Of a DNA stretch of 64,000 nucleotides, positions 26,412 to 35,872 are shown piece by piece. The translations under genes and the position numbers were made by a program. The stretch lies in assembly GCF_001612785.1 (NCBI RefSeq), contig NZ_BDBC01000059.1, positions 26,651 to 90,650 on the forward strand, read 5' to 3'. Numbering within the stretch: position 1 is the first letter of the stretch; each line of letters begins with the position of its first letter. This stretch comes from Nocardia beijingensis NBRC 16342 (GTDB lineage Bacteria; Actinomycetota; Actinomycetes; Mycobacteriales; Mycobacteriaceae). A model generated the notes under the pieces. It searched no databases. It had not been told where the DNA came from and saw nothing but the letters and a program-made list of their open reading frames with translations.

Positions 26412-27626
26412 ATGGGATCGACGGTGACGGAGCCGCGCACGGAAGCGGCCGGTACCGGCGGCCGCTCGGTGTGGGCCGCGGCGTGGCCGGTGTTCGCGGT
26501 GTTCGTGTTGTCGAACGCGCCGACCCCGCTGTATGTGGTGTGGCAGCGGGCGATCGGCTTCTCCGCCGGGACGCTGACCGCGGTGTTCGCCTGCTACATC
26601 GCCGGACTGCTGGGTGCGCTGCTGATCGCAGGCGTGGTGTCGGATCGGGTGGGGCGAAAGCCGGTGCTGCTGCCCGCGATCGCGGCGGCGATGGCGGCCT
26701 GCGTGCTGTTCGCGATCGCGCAGTCGGTCGTGCTGCTGGCGCTGGCGCGGCTGTTGACCGGTCTCGCGGTCGGCGCGGCGGTGTCGGCGGGGATGGCGGC
26801 GGTCACCGACGTGGGCGGGCCCGGCCGCAGACGAGTCGCCGCGCTCGCCGCGTCCACCGCGATGGTGCTCGGAGCCGGAAGTGGTCCTTTGCTGGCAGGC
26901 GTCCTGTCCGAAGCGCTGCCCGGCCCGACGGTGACGGTCTTCTTGGTCGAGATCGCCGTGCTCGCGACGGCTTTCGCGGTGGTGGCCCTGCTGCCGCTGC
27001 CCGCGGGTTCGGGAGGGCGCGGTCCGTGGATCCGGATTCCGTCCGTCGCGCCGGAGGGCCGCACCGCCGTGCTGCTCGGGGTGGCGGTGTTCGGGCCGGG
27101 CATCACCGCGACGTCGTTCGTCCTGTCGCTGGGGCCGTCGGTGCTGTCCCACCTGCTCGGCGTCGCCGACCGGGTGCTCGCCGGTGCGGTGGCGTTCGCG
27201 ATGTTCCTGGCCGCGACCGGAGTCCAGTTCGCGGCCAGGCGGTTCGGCGTGCGCGTCATCCTGCTCGGCGGCGCGACCGCGACCGTGGCGAGCATGGCCA
27301 CGCTGGTGCTGTCGCTGGTCGCGACCTCGCTTCCGCTGTTCGTGGCGGCGGCCGTACTCGCGGGCGCCGGTCAGGGGCTCGGCCAGTTCGGCGGGCTGAC
27401 GGCGATCAGTGCCGTCGTGCCGGGCGAGCGGCTCGCCGAGGCCAACGCCGCCCAGAACGTCGGAGGCTATCTCCCCGCCGCGGTGCTGCCGCTGGCCGCC
27501 GGATTCCTCGGCGACGCCTACGGATTGAGCGCGGGAGTGACCGCGTTCGGCGTGGTGGTCGGCCTCGCGGCGGTCGCGGGCGGCCTGCTCGTCGTCGCGC
27601 GCTCCCGCTCCGCGCTGACGACGTGA
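26412..27626 (+). CDS. MFS transporter controlled by ArsR
   Basis: A 404-residue twelve-helix MFS permease with the loop 2-3 signature GVVSDRVGRKPVLLPA and loop 4 RLLTGLAVGAAVSAG. These fit drug/proton antiporters of the DHA1 group. ATG at 26412 with AAGGAG close upstream. Divergent from the ArsR gene and followed after 12 bases by a secreted hydrolase, probably cotranscribed. Substrate unknown. Confidence 0.88.
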   Translation: MGSTVTEPRTEAAGTGGRSVWAAAWPVFAVFVLSNAPTPLYVVWQRAIGFSAGTLTAVFACYIAGLLGALLIAGVVSDRVGRKPVLLPAIAAAMAACVLFAIAQSVVLLALARLLTGLAVGAAVSAGMAAVTDVGGPGRRRVAALAASTAMVLGAGSGPLLAGVLSEALPGPTVTVFLVEIAVLATAFAVVALLPLPAGSGGRGPWIRIPSVAPEGRTAVLLGVAVFGPGITATSFVLSLGPSVLSHLLGVADRVLAGAVAFAMFLAATGVQFAARRFGVRVILLGGATATVASMATLVLSLVATSLPLFVAAAVLAGAGQGLGQFGGLTAISAVVPGERLAEANAAQNVGGYLPAAVLPLAAGFLGDAYGLSAGVTAFGVVVGLAAVAGGLLVVARSRSALTT

Positions 27627-27638
27627 CATCATCCGAGG

Positions 27639-28640
27639 ATGCGACGGGCATCTGCGGCACTCGGACTCTGCTGCGCGCTGATCGGCGTGATCATGACGAC
27701 AATCCCAGCGGCGGCACCGGTTTCCGCGGAGCCGGACTGCGCCGGGGGCGTGGCGGTGCGCCCGGTCTCGCTGACCGTGGACGGGGAGGAGGCGACCGGC
27801 CGGGTGTACGAGCCCTACCGGTGCGCCGAGCAGGACACGATCCCGCAGGGGCTCGTGGTCGCGGTGCACGGGCACGGCGGGTCATCGGCGGGTTTCGCGT
27901 CCTACCTCGAGTCGATCGCGCGGCGTACCGCGGCGCCGATCCTGTCGATGGATCTGCGCTCGGCGCAGAGCGAATGGCGCACCGGAGAGTGGAACCTGTG
28001 GGCGGGGTGGCGCGACATCGTCGCCGCGACAGCGTGGTACCGGGACACCCATCGCTCGATCACCCGCACGGTGCTGTGGGGCTGGAGTCAGGGCGGCATC
28101 ACCAGCGGTCTCGCGGTGGCGCACGGCCCGCGCGGGATGTTCGATTATTGGGTCGACAACTACGGTCCCGCAGACGATTTCACGATGTGGCTCGGCGCCG
28201 CGACCGTCGATCCGGAACTGCCCGCGCAGATCGAGCACGACGCGGGTGGATGCCACCCCGCCGCCTGCCCGCTCGCCTACGCCGAACGTTCGCCCGCCCT
28301 GCTGGCGGCCCGGATGGACGTGCGGCGCGCGTTTCTCGTCCACGGCACCGCCGACGACGTGGTGCCGTATGTCACCAGCGTCGAGATGCGCGCGGGACTG
28401 CTGGCCGCGGGCAGACCCACCTCGATGTACACCGTCGTCACCGGGCGCGACCTGAACGGCCGGGTGGTTCCGGGCGACCACAGCGTCGGACCGGCTTTGT
28501 TCGAGGGTGGTTGCGTGGTCGAGCGCCTGCTGCTCGGCGCGGAACCGGTCGACGGCCCGGACCGCGACTACCTCGTCGACGTCGCGCACGGCGTCGTCAC
28601 CACACCGGCCGCGCCTCCGGGCGCGAAATGCGCGGCGTGA
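27639..28640 (+). CDS. Secreted alpha/beta hydrolase
   Basis: A 333-residue protein with a signal peptide (cleavage likely after PVSA, residue 30) and a prolyl-oligopeptidase-like hydrolase domain. Nucleophile elbow GWSQGG with Ser at about 150, HGHGG oxyanion region, Asp in HGTADDVVPY and His in PGDHSVGP. Four cysteines in the mature part may form disulfides. Begins 12 bases after the MFS stop with CCGAGG upstream, so likely the second gene of that unit. Esterase or peptidase specificity cannot be read. Confidence 0.8.
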   Translation: MRRASAALGLCCALIGVIMTTIPAAAPVSAEPDCAGGVAVRPVSLTVDGEEATGRVYEPYRCAEQDTIPQGLVVAVHGHGGSSAGFASYLESIARRTAAPILSMDLRSAQSEWRTGEWNLWAGWRDIVAATAWYRDTHRSITRTVLWGWSQGGITSGLAVAHGPRGMFDYWVDNYGPADDFTMWLGAATVDPELPAQIEHDAGGCHPAACPLAYAERSPALLAARMDVRRAFLVHGTADDVVPYVTSVEMRAGLLAAGRPTSMYTVVTGRDLNGRVVPGDHSVGPALFEGGCVVERLLLGAEPVDGPDRDYLVDVAHGVVTTPAAPPGAKCAA

Positions 28641-28701
28641 GGGAACACCAGCGCCGCCCCGCGCGGTTGACGGAGAAGACCGACGACGAAATGAGGACGC
28701 G

Positions 28702-29562
28702 ATGAACAAACCCGCCGACCCGGCCTACCACTGGAACGGAGCGGACCTCGATCTGGACGCCTACCTGGCCAGGATCGGGTTCGACGGCGAGCGCGCCCCC
28801 ACCGTCGCGACGCTGCGCGAACTGGTGCGGGCACACACCACCGCCATGCCGTTCGAGAACCTGGAGATCATCCTGGGCCGGTCGATCCCGCTGGACCTGG
28901 CGACCTTGCAGGACAAACTCGTGCGCCGCCGCCGCGGCGGTTACTGCTACGAGAACGTCGGACTGTTCGCGGCCGCGCTGGAACGGCTCGGCTTCGGCGT
29001 CACCGGCCTCAGCGGGCGCGTGAGCATGGGCGCGGGCACCGCACTGCGGCCTGCCACCCATGCCTTGCTGCGCGTGACGACCGCCGACGACGATCGCGTC
29101 TGGCTGTGCGACGTCGGGTTCGGCGCAGGACCGCTCGTGCCGTTCGAACTGTCCGCGGGCGAATTCACCGGCGGCGACTGGAAATACCGGCTGGAGAGCA
29201 GGCGCGGCGAGCTGGATTCCGAGTTGTGGGTGCTGCACCAATTCGGCCGCGACGGATGGATCGACCGGCACAGTTTCACCCTGAATCCGCAGTACGGCAT
29301 CGATTACGCCGTCGGCAATCACTTCGTGTCCACCTCGCCGCGTTCCCCGTTCACCACCCGGCCGTACGTGCAGCGCTTCCACCCCGACGTCCACTATGTG
29401 CTGGACGGCACCGCGTTCGTCACCGAGTACCCCGACGGCACGAGCCAGACAAGGGCACTGGAACCGACCGAACTGCCCAAGGTCCTCGCCGAAGTGTTCG
29501 ACATCGACCTCACCGAGGCCGATGCCGCCGCGCTCGCGCAGGGTGCGTGGGCCCGCGACTGA
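28702..29562 (+). CDS. nat: Arylamine N-acetyltransferase
   Basis: Transfers acetyl from acetyl-CoA to arylamines and hydrazines such as isoniazid; in mycobacteria linked to lipid and sterol-derived metabolism. 286 residues. The catalytic triad is visible: Cys at about 82 (RRGGYCYENV), His at about 120 (PATHALLRV) and Asp at about 137 (WLCDVGFG); PFENLEI is also typical. ATG at 28702 with GAGG upstream. Here it follows a secreted hydrolase, not the hsa/bph genes as in M. tuberculosis. Confidence 0.93.
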   Translation: MNKPADPAYHWNGADLDLDAYLARIGFDGERAPTVATLRELVRAHTTAMPFENLEIILGRSIPLDLATLQDKLVRRRRGGYCYENVGLFAAALERLGFGVTGLSGRVSMGAGTALRPATHALLRVTTADDDRVWLCDVGFGAGPLVPFELSAGEFTGGDWKYRLESRRGELDSELWVLHQFGRDGWIDRHSFTLNPQYGIDYAVGNHFVSTSPRSPFTTRPYVQRFHPDVHYVLDGTAFVTEYPDGTSQTRALEPTELPKVLAEVFDIDLTEADAAALAQGAWARD

Positions 29563-29644
29563 CCTGGCCCGTCCCGCGCCCGGCCAAGGCCGTGCGCACG
29601 CTGTCGACGGACGAGGTCCCGCTGCGCCCATTATGGTCGTCGGG

Positions 29645-31396
29645 GTGCGTACCAACCGGAAAGCCCTCGTCCTGTTCGCCGCACCGCTGCTCGTGCTCGC
29701 CGCCTGCTCGTCCGGACCCGACCAGCCCGACACCGTGGCCGCTCAGTTCGCCGACGCGCTGAACCGCGACGACGTCGCCGCGGCCGCCGCGCTCACCGAC
29801 GATCCGGCGAAGGCCGCCGACGCCATCGGCACGCTGTACGAGGGGCTCGGCAAAGACGTGCGCTTCGAAGTCCGCTCGGTCGACGAGAACGGTTTCGCGT
29901 TGGCCGCCACCTGGAAGCTGGGCGCGGACGGCAAGTCGGAGTGGAGCTACACCACCACCGGCGCCGCACGCGACGACGGGAACGGATGGCGGGTGAAGTG
30001 GGACCCCGCCACCGTCGCCCCCGGACTCGCCGCGGGGCCGTTGAGCTACAGCAGGGTCTATCCGCGACCGGCTCGCGTTCTCGACGCCGCGGGCGGCGAG
30101 CTGATGACCGAGCAGATCGTCACGCTGGTGAACGTCGGCCCCGGCGCCGACCTCCCCGCGGTCGCGGAGCTGCTCGGCCCCCTCGCGCCCGGTCTCACCG
30201 CCGGGTCGATGCAAGCCGAACTCGTGGCCGCACAAGGAAAGCCGGTCACCGCGATCACCTTGCGCGAGACGGACCTCGCCCCGATCCGAGACCGCCTGAG
30301 CGCCCTGCCCGGTGTCACCCTCGCGCCGCAGACCCGCCTGCTGACGACCGACAAGGCCATGGCCGCTCCGACCCTGTCCGGGCTGGCCGAGTTGTGGCAG
30401 GACTCCGCCGACGCGCACGCCGGGTGGGCCGTGCGCGCCCAGACGCCGCAGGGCACCGAGCGCGTCGCAGGCACCGATCCCACGCCCACCGCCGACATCG
30501 CGACCACTCTCGATCCCGGCATGCAGCGCGCGGCCGAGGCGGCGCTCGCCCCGGTCGCCCAGCCCGCGGCGATCGTCGCCCTGCGGCCGTCGACCGGCGA
30601 GGTCGTCGCGATAGCGCAGAACGCCGCCGCCGACGCGCAGGGTCCGATCGCGCTGACCGGGCTCTATCCGCCGGGTTCGACGTTCAAGACGGTCACCGTC
30701 TCAGCGGCGTTGCAGGCGGGCGCCGTCACCCCCGACACCGTGCTGCCCTGCCCCGGCACCGCGAACATCGAGGGCCGCCGCATCCCCAACGACAACAATT
30801 TCGATCTCGGCTCGGTCCCGCTGCACACCGCGTTCGCCCGGTCCTGCAACACCACGATGGGCGCCTTGGCCGTGCGGTTGCCCGCCGACGCGCTGACGAA
30901 AGCGGCGGCGCAAGTTGGCCTCGGCATCGATTACGTCACACCGGGCCTGACCACGGTCACGGGGAAGGTGCCCACGGCCGATACCTCCGCGTTACGTGTC
31001 GAGTCGGCGATCGGTCAAGGGCAGGTGACAGCGTCCCCGTTCGGGATGGCACTGGTCGCCGCCTCCATCGCCCGCGGTTCGGTGCCAGCGCCCGCCGTGG
31101 TCGCCGGGAAGCCGGGCATCCAGGACCGAAACTCGGACCCGCTGCCGCCGCAGGTCGACGACCAGCTGAAAGCCATGATGCGCGAGACCATCACCGACGG
31201 CACCGCGACGCAATTGCGGGATATCCCCGGCCTGCTCGGCAAGACCGGCACCGCGGAGTACATCGACGACGCCCACGCGCACGGCTGGTTCGTCGGCATC
31301 GATGGCGACCTGGCCTTTTCCGTGTTCATCAGCGACGCGGGCAGTTCGGCGCCCGCAGTGGAGGCCGCGGGCCGGATGCTGCGGGCCCGTGGATAG
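29645..31396 (+). CDS. Lipoprotein penicillin-binding protein (MecA_N-type transpeptidase)
   Basis: A class B-like PBP of about 583 residues that cross-links peptidoglycan outside the membrane. Lipobox LAAC with Cys at about 21 replaces the usual membrane helix. Then an NTF2-like MecA_N domain (about 30-130), a dimerisation part, and the transpeptidase domain with Ser345 (STFK), S400-C-N and K533-T-G. It resembles PBP-lipo of mycobacteria. I prefer the GTG at 29645: TATGGT (29632-29637) ends seven bases before it, so the ATG at 29633 would lie within the -10 hexamer. Followed after about 100 bases by a Ser/Thr kinase gene. Confidence 0.9.
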   Translation: MRTNRKALVLFAAPLLVLAACSSGPDQPDTVAAQFADALNRDDVAAAAALTDDPAKAADAIGTLYEGLGKDVRFEVRSVDENGFALAATWKLGADGKSEWSYTTTGAARDDGNGWRVKWDPATVAPGLAAGPLSYSRVYPRPARVLDAAGGELMTEQIVTLVNVGPGADLPAVAELLGPLAPGLTAGSMQAELVAAQGKPVTAITLRETDLAPIRDRLSALPGVTLAPQTRLLTTDKAMAAPTLSGLAELWQDSADAHAGWAVRAQTPQGTERVAGTDPTPTADIATTLDPGMQRAAEAALAPVAQPAAIVALRPSTGEVVAIAQNAAADAQGPIALTGLYPPGSTFKTVTVSAALQAGAVTPDTVLPCPGTANIEGRRIPNDNNFDLGSVPLHTAFARSCNTTMGALAVRLPADALTKAAAQVGLGIDYVTPGLTTVTGKVPTADTSALRVESAIGQGQVTASPFGMALVAASIARGSVPAPAVVAGKPGIQDRNSDPLPPQVDDQLKAMMRETITDGTATQLRDIPGLLGKTGTAEYIDDAHAHGWFVGIDGDLAFSVFISDAGSSAPAVEAAGRMLRARG

Positions 31397-31495
31397 TCTG
31401 TGGCGGGCGCTTCCGGGCGGCGAGAAGGCCCGGCTGACGCGTGCGAGCATTCCGACGCCCGCTACACTCATCCCGGGACCGCGTGAGTAATCAAT

Positions 31496-33127
31496 ATGCG
31501 GGATGTCACGATTTCGAGAAGGTTCGGAGTAGGCGCCATCGATACCGGTCAGTTGATCGCGGAGCATTACCGCCTGGTCGAGCGGATTGGTAGCGGCGGC
31601 ACGGGCGTGGTCTGGCGTGCCGTCGACGAACGCCTCCAGCGCTCCGTGGCCGTCAAGCAGATCCACATCCAGCCGAGCCTGCCCGAGGCCGAACGCGATG
31701 TCGTGCGCCAGCGCGCGATCCGGGAGGCGCGCAACGCCGCCCGATTCCAGCATCCGAACGCGATCGTCGTGTTCGACATCACCGAGCACGAGGGCGACCC
31801 CTGCCTGGTGATGGAGTACCTGAAATCCAAGAGCCTCGCCGCGGTGATCGCCGCGCAGGGCACCTTGCCGCTGACCCAGGTGGCGCGGATCGGCGAGCAG
31901 GTCGCCTCGGCGCTGATCGCCGCGCACCAGGCGGGCATCGTGCACCGCGACGTGAAACCGGGCAACATCCTGCTCGACGATCACGGCACGGTGAAGATCA
32001 CCGACTTCGGCATCTCCCGCGCGACCGGCGACGTCACGCTCACCGAGACCGGACTCATCTGCGGCACCGCCGCCTATCTCGCGCCCGAGGTCGCCCGCGG
32101 CTCCGATCCCAGCCCGGCTTCCGATGTGTTCGCGCTGGGTGCCACGCTCTTCCACGCGCTCGAGGGCGAACCGCCCTACGGCGCGGGCTCCAATCCGCTC
32201 GCGGTGCTCTACGCCGCCGCGAACGGCCAGCTGAGCGAACCGCGCAACGCCGGTCCCGCCACCGATTTCCTGCTCGACCTGCTCAGCCCCGAACCGCGCG
32301 AGCGTCCGAGCATGCGGGCGGCGCGTGATCATCTCGCCGCGTTCGCCGATGCCGGTCCCGCCCCGGTGGCGGCCGGGTTCGTGCCCGCCAGCGAGGCGTT
32401 CGCCCGGCCGAGGGCAGGCCAGTCCGAATCCGCGACCCGCGAGCTGCGCCCCTCGGCGATGGCCTCGGCGCCCTACACGCCGACCGAGCGTCAGCCGCGC
32501 CCGCGTCCGACGCCCCCGCCTCCGGCGCAGCCGGACACCGCGTCGCATCCGCGCACCATGGCGCAGCCGCGCCCGGTGCGGAAGCAGGGATCGGGCGGCA
32601 AACGGCGTGCGATCTTGATCGGCGCGCTGATCGGCGCGGTCGCCGTGGTGGTGGCCGTCACGGTGAACATGATGAGCTCGTCGGGGTCGGGCACCAGCGC
32701 GGCCCAGGGCAGCACGTCGTCGGTGGTCGCGTCGACGCGGCCGGGCGCGAACACGACGTCGGCCGCCGCCGCGGCGGGGGAGACGAAGAGCGTCGGCAAG
32801 GCCGATCCGCGGCAGTCCATCGATCTGGTGGTGAACTTCTACAACAACCTGACGTACTTGAGCTTCTCCGCCGCGTGGAAACAGCTGACACCCGCCGCCC
32901 AGCAGGTGTTCGGCAGCCAGCAGGCCTTCGAGGACTACTGGACGCAGAACCGGGTCACGGGCTTCAACACCGTCGACGCGGCCGGTGGCGGTTCGGGCAG
33001 CAACGCGGACGGTTCGGTGGACATCAATGTCGCCAGCGTGACCTACGGCGGCCAGAACAAGTCGGTGACGCTCCGGTTGATCAACCCCGGCAACGGATCC
33101 GTGCTCATCGACAGCGACACCCGCTGA
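31496..33127 (+). CDS. Membrane Ser/Thr protein kinase with NTF2-like sensor
   Basis: A 543-residue Hanks-type kinase. Kinase domain about 25-285: glycine loop GSGGTG, Lys54 (VAVK), HRDVKPGN at 150-157, DFG at 170-172, and a Thr-rich activation loop before APE. Then a Pro-rich linker, one transmembrane helix (about 372-392), and an extracellular domain of about 150 residues (DLVVNFYNNLTYLSFSAAWK...) that looks NTF2/SnoaL-like rather than PASTA. It lacks PASTA repeats, so it is not PknB. The neighbouring PBP also has an NTF2-like domain, hinting at cell-wall sensing. ATG at 31496 has no clear ribosome site; the start is uncertain. Confidence 0.88.
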   Translation: MRDVTISRRFGVGAIDTGQLIAEHYRLVERIGSGGTGVVWRAVDERLQRSVAVKQIHIQPSLPEAERDVVRQRAIREARNAARFQHPNAIVVFDITEHEGDPCLVMEYLKSKSLAAVIAAQGTLPLTQVARIGEQVASALIAAHQAGIVHRDVKPGNILLDDHGTVKITDFGISRATGDVTLTETGLICGTAAYLAPEVARGSDPSPASDVFALGATLFHALEGEPPYGAGSNPLAVLYAAANGQLSEPRNAGPATDFLLDLLSPEPRERPSMRAARDHLAAFADAGPAPVAAGFVPASEAFARPRAGQSESATRELRPSAMASAPYTPTERQPRPRPTPPPPAQPDTASHPRTMAQPRPVRKQGSGGKRRAILIGALIGAVAVVVAVTVNMMSSSGSGTSAAQGSTSSVVASTRPGANTTSAAAAAGETKSVGKADPRQSIDLVVNFYNNLTYLSFSAAWKQLTPAAQQVFGSQQAFEDYWTQNRVTGFNTVDAAGGGSGSNADGSVDINVASVTYGGQNKSVTLRLINPGNGSVLIDSDTR

Positions 33128-33228
33128 CGCGAGCGTCGCGACCTGCCTCGCCGACCGGCTCGGACACCACCGGCCACCGATGAAGCGACGCCACGCCCAG
33201 GCCCGCCGCGGTGACGCTGCCGTCGCGC

Positions 33229-33248
33229 GGACCTGCGCACACAGGTCC
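33229..33248. terminator. Short hairpin between the kinase gene and hisD
   Basis: Seven-base perfect stem GGACCTG (33229-33235) / CAGGTCC (33242-33248) with a six-base loop, about 100 bases after the kinase stop and before the TAGGCT-like promoter of hisD. No U-tract. Likely a terminator. Confidence 0.4.
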
Positions 33249-33359
33249 CCTGCGCCCCGGCCGCCCGGACCACGCGGATAACGGCTGGCGTCGCCCCATT
33301 AGGCTGGTAACGGCAACTTTCCTGTTGCGCGATCAGCTGGAGACAAGGACCGACACCAC

Positions 33360-34697
33360 ATGACAACCCGCATCGAGCTCGCCCGCGTCGATCTGCGCGG
33401 TCGCACTCCCTCCGTCGCCGAGCTGCGCGCCGCGCTGCCGCGCGGGGGAGTCGACGTGGACTCGGTGCTGCATCAGGTGCGTCCGGTGGTCGAGGCGGTC
33501 CGTGATCACGGCGTGTCGGCGGCGCTGGAGTTCAGCGAGCGTTTCGACGGGGTGATCCCGGCGACGGTGCGGGTGCCCGCGGCCGAGCTGGCATCCGCCC
33601 TGGAGCGGCTGGACCCCGCGGTCCGCGCCGCGCTGGAGGAATCCATCGCCCGCGCGCGCAAGGTGCACGCCGACCAGCGGCGCGCCGACAAGACCACCGA
33701 GGTGGTGCCGGGCGGCACCGTCACCGAACGCTGGGTGCCCGTCGAGCGGGTCGGCCTGTACGTGCCGGGCGGCAACGCCGTCTACCCGTCCAGCGTCGTG
33801 ATGAACGTGGTGCCAGCGCAGACCGCGGGCGTCGGCTCGCTGGTGGTCGCCTCGCCGCCGCAGGCGCGGTTCGGCGGGCTGCCGCACCCCACCATCCTGG
33901 CCGCCGCGCAGCTGCTCGGCGTCGAGGAGGTGTGGGCGGTGGGCGGCGCCCAGGCCGTCGCGCTGCTGTCCTACGGCGGCGTCGACACCGACGGCGCGCA
34001 GCTGGAACCGGTCGATCTGATCACCGGGCCGGGCAACATCTACGTCACCGCGGCCAAGCGGCTGTGCCGCGGCCTGGTCGGCATCGACGCCGAGGCCGGG
34101 CCCACCGAGATCGCCATCCTCGCCGACGCGACCGCCGACCCGGTGCACGTCGCCGCCGACCTGATCAGCCAGGCCGAGCACGACGTGCTGGCCGCGAGTG
34201 TGCTGGTCACCGACAGCGAGCGGCTGGCCGACGCGGTGGACGCGGCGCTGACCGCGCAGCTCGGTGTGGTCAAGCACGCCCACCGGGTGGGCGAGGCGCT
34301 GCGCGGCAAGCAGTCCGGCACCGTCCTGGTCGACGACATCGAGCAGGGGCTGCGCGTGGTGAACGCCTACGCCGCGGAGCACCTGGAGATCCAGACCGCC
34401 GACGCACCCGCGGTGGCGGCCAGGGTGCGCAGCGCGGGCGCGGTGTTCGTCGGCGCGTACGCGCCGGTGAGCCTGGGCGACTACTGCGCGGGCTCCAACC
34501 ACGTGCTGCCCACCGCGGGCTGCGCACGGCACTCCTCCGGCCTCAGCGTGCAGACCTTCCTGCGCGGCATCCACGTCGTGGAGTACACGGAAGCGGCGTT
34601 GAAGGACGCCGCGGGCCACGTGGTGGCGCTGGCGAACGCGGAGGATCTGCCCGCGCACGGCCAGGCCGTGCAGGCGCGCTTCGAGGCCCTGTCGTGA
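33360..34697 (+). CDS. hisD: Histidinol dehydrogenase HisD
   Basis: Zinc- and NAD-dependent enzyme converting L-histidinol to L-histidine, the last two steps of the pathway. 445 residues. Motifs WVPVERVGLYVPGGNAVYPSS, DLITGPGNIYV and EAGPTEIAILAD; the Glu-His pair around YAAEHLEIQ and the SGLSVQTFLR region complete the site. ATG at 33360; GGAGACAAGG lies upstream. First gene of hisD-hisC-hisB-hisH; its stop overlaps hisC as GTGA. Confidence 0.97.
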   Translation: MTTRIELARVDLRGRTPSVAELRAALPRGGVDVDSVLHQVRPVVEAVRDHGVSAALEFSERFDGVIPATVRVPAAELASALERLDPAVRAALEESIARARKVHADQRRADKTTEVVPGGTVTERWVPVERVGLYVPGGNAVYPSSVVMNVVPAQTAGVGSLVVASPPQARFGGLPHPTILAAAQLLGVEEVWAVGGAQAVALLSYGGVDTDGAQLEPVDLITGPGNIYVTAAKRLCRGLVGIDAEAGPTEIAILADATADPVHVAADLISQAEHDVLAASVLVTDSERLADAVDAALTAQLGVVKHAHRVGEALRGKQSGTVLVDDIEQGLRVVNAYAAEHLEIQTADAPAVAARVRSAGAVFVGAYAPVSLGDYCAGSNHVLPTAGCARHSSGLSVQTFLRGIHVVEYTEAALKDAAGHVVALANAEDLPAHGQAVQARFEALS

Positions 34698-35827
34698 CGC
34701 GCGCGGTGAGCGCGCCGGGCGCGGACCTGACCATGGACGAGCTGCCGCTGCGGGACAACCTGCGCGGCAAGAAGCCTTACGGCGCACCGCAATTGACGGT
34801 TCCCGTACAACTGAACACGAACGAGAATCCGCATCCGCCGAGCCGGGCGCTGATCGACGACGTCGCCGAGTCGATCCGGGCGGCCGCCGCCGACCTGCAC
34901 CGCTACCCGGACCGCGACGCCGTCGCCCTGCGCACCGATCTGGCGCGGTATCTGACCGCGCAGACCGGTGTCGCCGTGCAGACCGGCAACGTGTGGGCGG
35001 CCAACGGCTCCAACGAGATCCTGCAGCAGTTGTTGCAGGCCTTCGGCGGGCCGGGCCGCAGCGCGCTGGGGTTCGTGCCCTCGTACTCGATGCATCCGAT
35101 CATCTCCGAGGGCATCGACACCGAGTGGATCGAGGCCGAGCGCAACGCCGATTTCTCCCTCGACATCGAGCACGCGCTGGCCGCCATCGCCGAGCGCAGG
35201 CCGGACGTGGTGTTCGTGACCAGCCCGAACAATCCCACCGGGCACAGCATCCCGCAGGACGAGCTGGCCCGCATCCTCGCGGCCGCCCCCGGCATCGTGG
35301 TGGTCGACGAGGCCTACGGCGAGTTTTCCGCGCAGCCCAGCGCCATCGGGCTGATCGACCGGTTCCCCGCGAAACTCGTGGTGACCAGGACGATGAGCAA
35401 GGCCTTCGCGTTCGCCGGTGGGCGGCTCGGTTATCTGGTCGCCGCGCCCGCGGTGATCGACGCGATGCTGCTGGTGCGGTTGCCTTACCACCTGTCGGTG
35501 GTCACCCAGGCCGCCGCGCGCGCGGCCCTGCGGCACGCCGACGAGACCCTCGGCAGCGTCGCCGAACTGGCCGCGCAGCGCGACCGGGTGGCGGCCGCGC
35601 TGCGGGAACTCGGGTACGACGTGATCCCCAGCGACGCCAACTTCCTGCTGTTCGGCCGCTTCACCGACGCGGCGGCCACCTGGCAGCGCTATCTCGATCA
35701 CGGCGTGCTGATCCGCGACGTCGGCCTGCCCGGCTACCTGCGCACCACCATCGGCCTCGCCGCCGAGAACGACGAACTGCTGCGGGTCAGCAAGCTGCTG
35801 GCAGGCACCGACCTGGCACCGCGATGA
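34694..35827 (+). CDS. hisC: Histidinol-phosphate aminotransferase HisC
   Basis: PLP enzyme converting imidazole-acetol phosphate and glutamate to histidinol phosphate. 377 residues. Motifs LNTNENPHPPS, SNEILQQLLQAFGGPG, TSPNNPTGHSIP, DEAYGEF and the PLP lysine at about 236 (TMSKAFAFAGGRLGY). I chose the GTG at 34694, which overlaps the hisD stop; a long in-frame extension upstream lies inside hisD and is spurious. Confidence 0.96.
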   Translation: MTRAVSAPGADLTMDELPLRDNLRGKKPYGAPQLTVPVQLNTNENPHPPSRALIDDVAESIRAAAADLHRYPDRDAVALRTDLARYLTAQTGVAVQTGNVWAANGSNEILQQLLQAFGGPGRSALGFVPSYSMHPIISEGIDTEWIEAERNADFSLDIEHALAAIAERRPDVVFVTSPNNPTGHSIPQDELARILAAAPGIVVVDEAYGEFSAQPSAIGLIDRFPAKLVVTRTMSKAFAFAGGRLGYLVAAPAVIDAMLLVRLPYHLSVVTQAAARAALRHADETLGSVAELAAQRDRVAAALRELGYDVIPSDANFLLFGRFTDAAATWQRYLDHGVLIRDVGLPGYLRTTIGLAAENDELLRVSKLLAGTDLAPR

Positions 35828-35872
35828 ACCAGCGCCGAACAGCACTCGGCGACAACCCGATTGGACGTGAGC

